Assembly: GCA_026991005.1 (NCBI GenBank)
Contig: JALXCH010000372.1
Location: 1 to 5,205, forward strand
Source: Calditrichia bacterium
Lineage (GTDB): Bacteria; Calditrichota; Calditrichia; RBG-13-44-9
Direction of reading: 5' to 3'
DNA: 5,205 nucleotides
Shown: positions 1-4,930 of the stretch, piece after piece
Numbering within the stretch: the stretch's first letter is position 1
Layout of the letters: each line of letters starts with the position of its first letter
The notes under the pieces: model-generated
Database searches by the model: none
Told to the model about the DNA's origin: nothing
The model's input: only the letters and a program-made list of their open reading frames with translations
Translations under genes and position numbers: made by a program

Positions 1-297
1 CTGATCGGCATAAAATATGATGGGTTTTTTGGTGGAAAATTGGTGATTCATATCCCGGGAATGGCGGAAATACCAGCGCTCTGCCATGCGGGCCGCATCG
101 CGGGTTACCACCTCTTCCCGGGGATAATAATAAATCTCGAAATGCTCCCCGTGCATCACCCGAAAATCAAAATGTTCGTACTGCACTTTATTGCGACCAA
201 AGTATTGCGCCTGGAGGGAGGTAAGAAAAAAGACAAAAATTAAAATGAAAACATTCGCAAACACTTCCCGGATATTTCGCAGTTTCACCTGTCCCAT
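1..297 (-). CDS. Secreted peptidase-MA/PD40 (TolB-like)-type protein, N-terminal fragment
   Basis: This open frame runs from ATG at 297 off the left edge, so only the first 99 residues are visible and there is no stop. A GGGAG ribosome binding site at 304-308 precedes the ATG by 6 nt and supports this start. The N-terminus is a clear signal peptide: a basic segment (MGQVKLRNIR), a hydrophobic core (about residues 13-29) and a likely cleavage after SLQA, leaving QYFGRNKVQY. The mature start, with FGRNKVQY, then F-x-F-R-V, then GEHFEIYYYP and a DAARMAERWY helix, matches from memory the N-terminus of large secreted proteins that combine a peptidase-MA-like domain with PD40/TolB beta-propeller repeats. 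The protein is therefore probably exported to the periplasm or envelope, with unknown function. The metallopeptidase motif and propeller would lie outside the window, so the full architecture is unverified. I am confident it is a secreted protein gene and moderately confident of the family. Confidence 0.8.
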   Translation of the reverse strand, partial: MGQVKLRNIREVFANVFILIFVFFLTSLQAQYFGRNKVQYEHFDFRVMHGEHFEIYYYPREEVVTRDAARMAERWYFRHSRDMNHQFSTKKPIIFYADQ

Positions 298-616
298 GAT
301 TTACTCCCAGTTTAACTTTTCCACTACCAAAAAATAATACAGAATAGCGTTTTTTAAATTTTTTCATTGTGAAAAATGTTCCAATGTGCAAGTTGTAGAA
401 TCAGGGAAATAGGGTAGATAAGGGAAATAGGGGAAATAAGGGAAATAGGGAAATAGGGAAATAGGGAAATAGGGAAATAGGGGTATAAAGCATAGGGGCA
501 TAAAGCATAAGGGCATAAGGGCATAGGGGCATAGGGGCATAGGGAATAGAAGAAAGTTTACACGTATATATCTATTTTCCTCTTTATCCTTAGCTACTTG
601 TATTTTCTGGAACCTA
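298..616. other. Gene-free spacer between kinase 3' end and secreted-protein gene
   Basis: No coding sequence is supported here. The spacer holds the leader of the secreted-protein gene (AT-rich, 298-400), the G-rich tandem array (403-546), and an AT-rich stretch after the kinase stop (547-616). I see no GC-rich hairpin followed by a T-run that would end the kinase transcript, and no convincing -35/-10 pair for the secreted-protein gene. Confidence 0.7.
403..546. repeat. Tandem array of about 8-bp AGGGAAAT / AGGGGCAT units
   Basis: Sixteen consecutive units each begin with A(A)GGG, at 403, 411, 421, 429, 438, 447, 455, 463, 471, 479, 494, 509, 517, 525, 533 and 541. The left half is mostly AGGGAAAT, with 9- and 10-bp variants. 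The right half is A(A/G)GGGCAT. The two units at 479 and 494 are 15 bp long (AGGGG(T/C)ATAAAGCAT) and read as an 8-mer plus a 7-mer (AAAGCAT) that has lost its G-tract. The regular GGG-N5-GGG spacing satisfies the usual pattern for G-quadruplex formation on the + strand. The array lies downstream of the kinase gene and upstream of the secreted-protein gene, both read leftward, so their RNA would carry the C-rich strand. It has no spacer/repeat structure like CRISPR. The function is unknown; slipped-strand expansion is the simplest origin. Confidence 0.95.
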
Positions 617-1789
617 TTATTTCGTTACAATTGGAAGTGAGATGGTAAAGCGTGTTCCCCGATTGGGGGTACTTTCGCATACGATGGTTCCTCCGTGAGC
701 TTCCACAATGGATTTCACGATGGCCAAGCCCAGCCCAATTCCATTTTTTTTGTGGTGGGAATAAAACGGTTCAAATATGTGGGGGAGAGCTTCGGGAGCA
801 ATACCAGGACCATTATCTTCCACTACGATATGAAATGCTCCCTCTTTTACAAATGTTTCGATGACAATCAACGGTTTTCGGGGAGAAAGGGACTGTCGCA
901 TGGCTTCCTGGGCGTTTTTTATTAGATTTAGCAAAACGCGTTGCATCCGGGTGACATCCACCTGCACTAATTCCTCACTTTCCAAGGTTTGAACCCGCGT
1001 ATTAATATCCACATTTTCCAGGTAGGTGCGGATGCGCGATTCAATTGCAGACCAGAATTCATTGAGGGAAATAATCCGCATATCCAGATGATAACTTCCT
1101 TTACTAAAATCCAGAATTTCCTGAATCATTTCAGTAAAACGCTGGATCTCCTGTTTAATCATGGCGGCAATATCGAGGCGATCGTTCTGGTCTAGATCCA
1201 CCCGCGCCATAGTTTCTGCAGCAGAACGAATAAAATCCAGTGGCTGCTTCAAATCGTGGATAATCATCCCTGCCATGCGCCCCAGAATGGAAAGCCGTTC
1301 TACCTGCAATAATTTTTCCTGGGTAGCTTTTAGTTCCTGAAGTGCTTCCTCCAGCTCCCGATTTTTTACCCGCAAATCTTCAATAAGCTGTAAACGATCC
1401 ATGTTCGCCTGGTAATGATCCAGCGCTTTCTGCACAGTCACCCGCAGTTCGTTGGGATCCCAGGGCTTGGTGATATAGCGGTACACCTCTCCCCGATTGA
1501 TTGCATCAATTAAATAATGAATATCCGTGTACGCACTTAAAACCATGCGGATAGGATGGGGATTAATGGCTTTCATCTCCGCCAGCAATTCGGTGCCCAG
1601 CATTTCCGGCATTCGCTGGTCGGCAATCACCAGATGAATCGATTCCTTCCTAAAAATCTCTAAAGCTTCCTGCGGCGAAGGGGTAATATAAACCTGGTAC
1701 TTTTTCCGGAAGGTGCGCTGAATGGCTTCCAGATTGTAAATTTCGTCGTCAACAGCTAAAATGGTGTAGGGATATTTTTTATTCATCAT
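617..1789 (-). CDS. Response regulator receiver-histidine kinase hybrid (REC-HisKA-HATPase)
   Basis: A 390-residue soluble signalling protein. Residues 8-125 form a receiver domain: acidic pocket D14/D15, phosphoacceptor D57 (ADQRMP), S85, switch Y105 and K108 (YITKPWD). The style resembles the receivers of HupR/RpfG-type regulators. A helix rich in E, L and K (about 125-165) is a probable coiled coil. The dimerisation/phosphotransfer helix has H178 in the H-box HDLKQPL. The ATPase domain has the N-box (N288, N292 in NLIKNAQEA), G1 box DNGPGI (D325), F-box FEPF (339-342) and G2 box GIGLGLAI. All key catalytic residues are present, so it should autophosphorylate. There is no transmembrane segment, PAS domain or output domain, so its input is probably the phosphorylation state of its own receiver. 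No partner regulator is adjacent. The start is ATG 1789 or the next codon, ATG 1786; an in-frame TAA at 1796-1798 rules out a longer form. No Shine-Dalgarno sequence is visible. Confidence 0.96.
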   Translation of the reverse strand: MMNKKYPYTILAVDDEIYNLEAIQRTFRKKYQVYITPSPQEALEIFRKESIHLVIADQRMPEMLGTELLAEMKAINPHPIRMVLSAYTDIHYLIDAINRGEVYRYITKPWDPNELRVTVQKALDHYQANMDRLQLIEDLRVKNRELEEALQELKATQEKLLQVERLSILGRMAGMIIHDLKQPLDFIRSAAETMARVDLDQNDRLDIAAMIKQEIQRFTEMIQEILDFSKGSYHLDMRIISLNEFWSAIESRIRTYLENVDINTRVQTLESEELVQVDVTRMQRVLLNLIKNAQEAMRQSLSPRKPLIVIETFVKEGAFHIVVEDNGPGIAPEALPHIFEPFYSHHKKNGIGLGLAIVKSIVEAHGGTIVCESTPNRGTRFTISLPIVTK

Positions 1790-1792
1790 GAA

Positions 1793-1821
1793 AATTTAAT
1801 ATTCATCTAATCAATTTTCAA
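1793..1821 (-). promoter_or_regulatory. Possible sigma70-type promoter of the kinase gene (leaderless?)
   Basis: On the minus strand TTGAAA (1821-1816) and TAAATT (1798-1793) are separated by exactly 17 nt. The -10 box ends only 3 nt before the tandem ATG ATG start. Transcription would then begin at about the start codons, giving a leaderless mRNA, which fits the lack of a ribosome binding site. The region is AT-rich, so a chance match is quite possible. Confidence 0.25.
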
Positions 1822-1852
1822 GCCATAAGTAACGGTTTTTCCAGGCTTAAAC

Positions 1853-1866
1853 ACACAAATTTGTGT
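1853..1866. promoter_or_regulatory. 14-bp perfect palindrome, possible operator
   Basis: ACACAAATTTGTGT equals its own reverse complement and has the size of a dimeric regulator site. It lies just upstream of the possible kinase promoter. The half-site TTGTGTAAAA continuing to the right also resembles terminal repeats of some IS256-family elements, so it could instead be a relic of the neighbouring IS. Confidence 0.3.
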
Positions 1867-2004
1867 AAAAGGAGAAGGATTATTCAAATAAAAAGCATAT
1901 TCTATTCACCCCGGGAATACCGGGAATAAAGGAAGAATAAATACAACCAACCTCCGGTGAAGGGGAATCTGGTACAAAATATCTAATGAAAACAGTAACA
2001 GAAG

Positions 2005-2398
2005 ATGGAGGTTCCAGAAATTTTGGTGGATAACAGAGAAATGTTGAGAAAGGTCTTTCAAAACTCTTTACAGAAGTTGCTATTTAAAAAGTTTGAGGAA
2101 TCGACGGGTGTATTGGTAGATGAGCAGAGCCAGAAGCAGAAAAGACATTTTAAGGAAACACGCCCCGGGAAGATAAGCACTTGTGCTGGCACAATAGAGC
2201 CCGGACTTCCCCGGGACCGAGAGGTTAAGTTCTCTGCGAATTTATTTCGTCATTATCCGGGCAGCGAATCAGCGTTGTTCTGAGCAATAGCAATGATTTA
2301 TGTTAGTGAAGTATCCACTCGCAGGGCGGAAGATGAAAACGGAATAATCAGTTAGCCTGGAATTTAGCACCGGCACCGTAATCAATTTCCTAAATGCG
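2005..2398 (+). pseudogene. IS256/Mutator-family transposase remnant (N-terminal part, broken)
   Basis: From ATG 2005 the frame reads MEVPEILVDNREMLRKVFQN and continues to an N-terminal transposase segment (NSLQKLL), then GTIEPGLPRDREVKF (about residues 62-76) and an LF-x-H-Y-x-x-SESAL stretch. These line up with the IS256-family consensus pieces GTIxLxVPRDRxGxF and LFERYQRSEKAL. A TGA at 2281-2283 breaks the frame where the family has a Leu codon. The same frame then continues as AIAMIYVSEVSTRRAED, matching AIAEMYVQGVSTRKVED. A TAG follows at 2353-2355. Homology resumes one base out of frame at 2360 as EFSTGTVINFLNA, matching EFSxSTVSNLNK. Recognisable similarity ends near 2398, beside the convergent HAD gene's stop. 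Roughly 130 of the usual 400 or so codons remain, and the catalytic DDE region is absent, so it cannot be active. The family consensus is from memory. Confidence 0.85.
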
Positions 2399-2413
2399 GT
2401 CGTTAAACAGCTT

Positions 2414-3067
2414 TCATTCCCACCACATCACCGCCCAATTTTTTCTCGCAGCAATTTCACGAAGCCGGGGCGTGGGATTCACCGCTACTGCCTCTCCAAA
2501 AAGGGCCATGTGGTGGGCATCCGTGTGGTGGTTGGCGAACACCACGGATTGGTCGAAGTCAATATCCAGTTGCCGTTGCAGTTGCTGTAAAATCGCCGTT
2601 TTCCGCTCCCCATAGGGATGGAGTCCCACAACCTTCCCGGTAAAGTGCCGGGCGTGGATTTCCGGATGGGTTGCCACCCAGGCATCGGGATGAAGGTGGT
2701 GGGCTAACTCTCCTGTTAAAAAATCGGGAGAGCCGCTCATCAACAGCAACCGATATCCCGCTTGCCGCCGCTGGCTCCACTCCTGAAGTGCCCGGGGGGA
2801 GAGCGACGGGAAAATCTGCTCCCGGAATAATCGCCTGGCAAGTTGCTGTACCGCCGAAACGGGCAAGTCTTTCAGGTACATTTTGTTATTCTTGAAGGCA
2901 TCATCGCTGCCCTCCCGCAAAAGGCGCATGAAGACGGAAAGTCCGTAATACCACAAACTGCGCAACGGAAAAACACCCCGTTCCATTAGATAAATCAGAA
3001 ACAGCTTTTCCATGGAAGTTCCCGGCAGCATACTTCCATCTACATCGAACACCGCCCAGCGGGCCAT
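2414..3067 (-). CDS. HAD-superfamily (subfamily IB-like) phosphatase, possible phospholipid phosphatase
   Basis: A 217-residue protein of normal length for HAD-IB enzymes. Motif I is FDVDGSMLPGTS, with nucleophile D8 and acid/base D10. Motif II is the Ser of LLMSGSP (S111 or S113). Motif III is K156 in ERKTAIL. Motif IV is unusual: where the family normally has a GDSxxD/ADSxxD pattern, this protein reads FANHHTDAHHM (residues 177-187), so the first Asp is replaced by His180 while D183 remains. The following VAVNPTPRLREIA is typical of the family. A hydrophobic segment at about residues 22-50 could touch or cross the membrane, as in E. coli PgpC. The ATG lies 3 nt after the stop of the phosphatidyltransferase gene, implying translational coupling. 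A role in removing phosphate from that enzyme's lipid product is inferred; a phosphoserine-phosphatase-like or other small-molecule phosphatase is the alternative. No downstream terminator is evident. Confidence 0.9.
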   Translation of the reverse strand: MARWAVFDVDGSMLPGTSMEKLFLIYLMERGVFPLRSLWYYGLSVFMRLLREGSDDAFKNNKMYLKDLPVSAVQQLARRLFREQIFPSLSPRALQEWSQRRQAGYRLLLMSGSPDFLTGELAHHLHPDAWVATHPEIHARHFTGKVVGLHPYGERKTAILQQLQRQLDIDFDQSVVFANHHTDAHHMALFGEAVAVNPTPRLREIAARKNWAVMWWE

Positions 3068-3070
3068 GAA

Positions 3071-3727
3071 CTACACCTCCCCCTTCAGCGAGCGTGGGAA
3101 GTACTTGTCGAATAGATAGAACCGCCCATCAATCAGCACGGGAATTCCCCGAATCAGGTTAAATGCCACCATAATCCACACCAGCACTTCGGTTAGTAAC
3201 ACCAGATTGTTAAACCAGTTCCTGGGAATCCATTGGATTCCTTCCCGGAATCCTTCTTGAAGTGCCAGGATGGCTCCCAGCAAGACAAACACCACCACTT
3301 TCGAGACGCCGTACACAGCCCGGCTAAACCGGGAGGCTGTTAAAAAGCGGGTAATGGGAGATTTCATCATGGTATTCTCTCCAAAGGGCGTTTTGCCTTC
3401 CCGGGTGTAAGCCACGCTGCGCAGGGTGTCCACCAGAAAGCTGCGGGTTACAAAAATGATGGGTACCCAGAAGTTTAGTACTCCCATGGCGGTGAAAAAG
3501 ATTAAATAGATATGTTCTACAATGCGGTCGCCGGTAATATCGAACAGGGCGCCGAAATCGCTGGCTACGCCCAATTTCCGTGCCACGTAGCCATCTAGAG
3601 AATCCAGGTAGATGACCAGAATCGTTAGTGCCACTGCCAGCCAGCGCAGGTAAAATCCCGCCTGAAACAATAACACCACGCCAAATACCAGAATAATGCG
3701 CCCGAGAGTAATGATATTGGCAGCCAT
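3071..3727 (-). CDS. CDP-alcohol phosphatidyltransferase family membrane protein (PgsA-like)
   Basis: A 218-residue integral membrane enzyme. It carries the full family signature D(x2)DG(x2)AR(x8)G(x3)D(x3)D as D42, D45, G46, A49, R50, G59, D63 and D67; these aspartates bind the metal and the CDP-linked lipid. Hydrophobic segments lie at about 4-24, 28-41, 71-93, 137-156 and 175-198, fitting the usual multi-span fold. The family moves a phosphatidyl group from a CDP-diacyl lipid to an alcohol such as glycerol 3-phosphate, inositol phosphate or serine. After the signature it reads FDITGDRIVEH rather than the DPLADK typical of classical PgsA, and the later segment TPFGENTMMKSP with RFLTASRFSRAVYG suggests a distinct subgroup, so no substrate is assigned. 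It heads a two-gene unit with the HAD phosphatase. ATG 3727 is supported by AGGAG 6 nt upstream. Confidence 0.93.
   Translation of the reverse strand: MAANIITLGRIILVFGVVLLFQAGFYLRWLAVALTILVIYLDSLDGYVARKLGVASDFGALFDITGDRIVEHIYLIFFTAMGVLNFWVPIIFVTRSFLVDTLRSVAYTREGKTPFGENTMMKSPITRFLTASRFSRAVYGVSKVVVFVLLGAILALQEGFREGIQWIPRNWFNNLVLLTEVLVWIMVAFNLIRGIPVLIDGRFYLFDKYFPRSLKGEV
3074..3083 (-). promoter_or_regulatory. Ribosome binding site of the HAD gene inside the upstream gene's end
   Basis: The minus strand reads GGGGGAGGTG. Its GGAGG core (3080-3076) lies 8 nt before ATG 3067 and overlaps the last codons of the phosphatidyltransferase. This fixes the HAD start and indicates coupled translation of the pair. 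Confidence 0.8.
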
Positions 3728-3733
3728 GTTGGT

Positions 3734-3738
3734 CTCCT
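3734..3738 (-). promoter_or_regulatory. Ribosome binding site of the phosphatidyltransferase gene
   Basis: AGGAG on the minus strand, 6 nt before ATG 3727, a canonical Shine-Dalgarno placement that supports the chosen start. Confidence 0.8.
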
Positions 3739-3855
3739 AATTTTCTTATGAAAAAATGATTTTTGTCTTTTCCCGGAAATATTTTTATGCTGTATATGCT
3801 CCTATTTTTTCCGGAGAGAATTTACGCAGCAGCGGCTGGCGTGTAAAGAAGAGAT

Positions 3856-3871
3856 TGTTCCATCTGGAACA
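3856..3871. promoter_or_regulatory. Inverted repeat TGTTCCA-TC-TGGAACA, possible operator
   Basis: Two perfect 7-bp arms flank a 2-bp centre, almost midway between the two divergent genes. The compact, near-uninterrupted symmetry fits a dimeric repressor or activator site better than an RNA hairpin, since a 2-nt loop is too tight. No regulator is encoded next to it. Confidence 0.35.
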
Positions 3872-3991
3872 TCCGGGAATACCGCTGAAAAGAGCTTTTT
3901 CTTTAAGAACATATTTTCCGGTGGAGTTCCGGGCAGAAAGAATTGTTTTTTCCGGTTTACTTAATCCGATGTCTGGTTTTAATTTTGCCCC

Positions 3992-4930
3992 ATGAAGCGC
4001 TATCAATTTTTGAAACAGGAAGTGCGGGGAAGGGAGTTTACCCATTATCCGCTTCCCTGGGAAGAAATTTTTGGTCGTAAGGCGCCCCTGGCGGTGGAGA
4101 TTGGTTGCGGGAATGGAGAATTCCTCTGCGCCTGGGCAGAAGCCAATCCCCAATGGAATTTTGTGGGAGTAGAACTCTCTCTGGAATCCACCGAGCGTAT
4201 TCTGAAGCGGGTGCTGCAGATGAATTTACCCAACGTGCGGGTAATCCGGGATGACGCCCGCTTTGTGCTGCGGGAGTTTTTCCCGGAGAATAGCGTAGAG
4301 CAGGTGGTAATGAACTTTCCCGATCCCTGGCCCAAGGAGCGCCATCGGCACCGGCGGGTGGTGATTCCTTCGTTTGTGCAAACTCTGGCTGCGGTGCTGG
4401 TGCCCGAGGGTGTGTACGAACTGGTTACCGATCAGCAATGGTACGCCGAAGAGGCTGCGACGATGTTTCGGGAAAACGGCTGTTTCCGGGTAGAGCCGCT
4501 GGTGCGCAATCCCCACCGCCCGGTAAGCACCAAATACGAGCGCAAATGGCGAGCAGAGGGACGTTCGGTTTACCAGTTGCGGGCGGTAAAAATAAAATCT
4601 GCCACCATTAAACGATTATTGGAGAATTCAGAAATGCCCCATGTAATTGTTGAAAAAGCCATTGAAGAAGAAAAAATTTTTGGTTTGAAAGATTACCTCC
4701 GCAAAGAAGCGGATTGGCTTTTTACCATCAAAGAAGTGTTTTTCAATCCGGAAAATCGCACTTACCTATTACGTACGGTCGCCAGCGATGGGGATTACCA
4801 CCAGTCGTTTTTCATCCTCGTTTCTCCGCATCCCCGGGGTTACATTGTGAAGATTGATCCCGTCTTCCAGCCCTACCGCACTCCCGCAGTCAAAAATGCC
4901 GTATGGGAAATTGGTAAATTGCTTCTGTAA
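3992..4930 (+). CDS. trmB: tRNA (guanine-N7-)-methyltransferase TrmB with C-terminal extension
   Basis: This enzyme uses S-adenosylmethionine to methylate N7 of G46 in the tRNA variable loop. Its 312 residues show the full TrmB core: SAM-binding EIGCGNGEFL (36-45), acidic E61 ending the next strand (VGVEL), DDAR (87-90), the family hallmark NFPDPWPKERHRHRR (108-122) with catalytic-site D111, TDQQWY (146-151), and TKYERKWRAEG (180-190). The core ends near residue 200. About 110 further residues (201-312) form an extra region that ordinary TrmB proteins of about 200-240 residues lack. Aquifex TrmB has a long C-terminal extension linked to heat stability, which is the closest parallel I know. 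ATG 3992 is the first possible start in frame because TAA at 3980-3982 closes the frame. No Shine-Dalgarno sequence is present. The gene is monocistronic here, divergent from the phosphatidyltransferase. Confidence 0.96.
   Translation: MKRYQFLKQEVRGREFTHYPLPWEEIFGRKAPLAVEIGCGNGEFLCAWAEANPQWNFVGVELSLESTERILKRVLQMNLPNVRVIRDDARFVLREFFPENSVEQVVMNFPDPWPKERHRHRRVVIPSFVQTLAAVLVPEGVYELVTDQQWYAEEAATMFRENGCFRVEPLVRNPHRPVSTKYERKWRAEGRSVYQLRAVKIKSATIKRLLENSEMPHVIVEKAIEEEKIFGLKDYLRKEADWLFTIKEVFFNPENRTYLLRTVASDGDYHQSFFILVSPHPRGYIVKIDPVFQPYRTPAVKNAVWEIGKLLL

Larger units (their letters stand above)
1790..2004. other. Intergenic region upstream of kinase, with palindrome and candidate IS end
   Basis: No gene is supported. 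It contains a perfect 14-bp palindrome ACACAAATTTGTGT (1853-1866), about 65 bp upstream of the kinase start. It also has a 9-bp head-to-tail duplication CCGGGAATA (1911-1919 and 1920-1928). GGGGAATCTGGTACAAAATA (from 1962), 43 bp before the transposase remnant, is placed where an IS256-type left terminal repeat would be expected. No inverted partner is seen to the right, so the IS boundary is unproven. Confidence 0.5.
3728..3991. other. Divergent intergenic region between phosphatidyltransferase and trmB
   Basis: This 264-bp region must contain promoters in both directions, but no confident -35/-10 pair is visible. It holds the dyad at 3856-3871 and four copies of TTTTCC(C)GG (3768-3776, 3807-3814, 3914-3921, 3948-3955), all on the + strand. 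A 79-codon + frame (3756-3995) spans nearly all of it and ends in an ATGA overlap with the trmB start. It has no ribosome binding site or recognised homology, and half of its Arg codons are AGA, unlike trmB, so I do not call it a gene. Confidence 0.55.

Noticed and set aside
188..391. 67-codon minus-strand frame over the leader of the secreted-protein gene
   Set aside because: It overlaps in another frame the secreted-protein start, which has a signal peptide and a good ribosome binding site; composition of this frame is not protein-like.
403..546. CRISPR array
   Set aside because: Units are only 7-15 bp, contiguous and without unique spacers; no cas gene is present.
547..616. Rho-independent terminator after the kinase gene
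   Set aside because: No GC-rich stem followed by a T-run is present on the minus strand.
603..2022. 11-bp inverted match GGTTCCAGAAA between 2012-2022 (+) and the region after the kinase stop (-)
   Set aside because: Several 11-bp matches are expected by chance in a window this size, and one copy lies inside the transposase coding remnant.
1911..3884. 12-bp word CCGGGAATACCG shared by 1911-1922 and 3873-3884
   Set aside because: One exact 12-mer repeat in 5.2 kb is near chance expectation and CCGGG-type words are common in this window; the flanks do not match.
3785..4153. 122-codon minus-strand open frame
   Set aside because: It overlaps the start of trmB on the opposite strand, has no family resemblance or ribosome binding site, and looks like a shadow of the trmB coding sequence.
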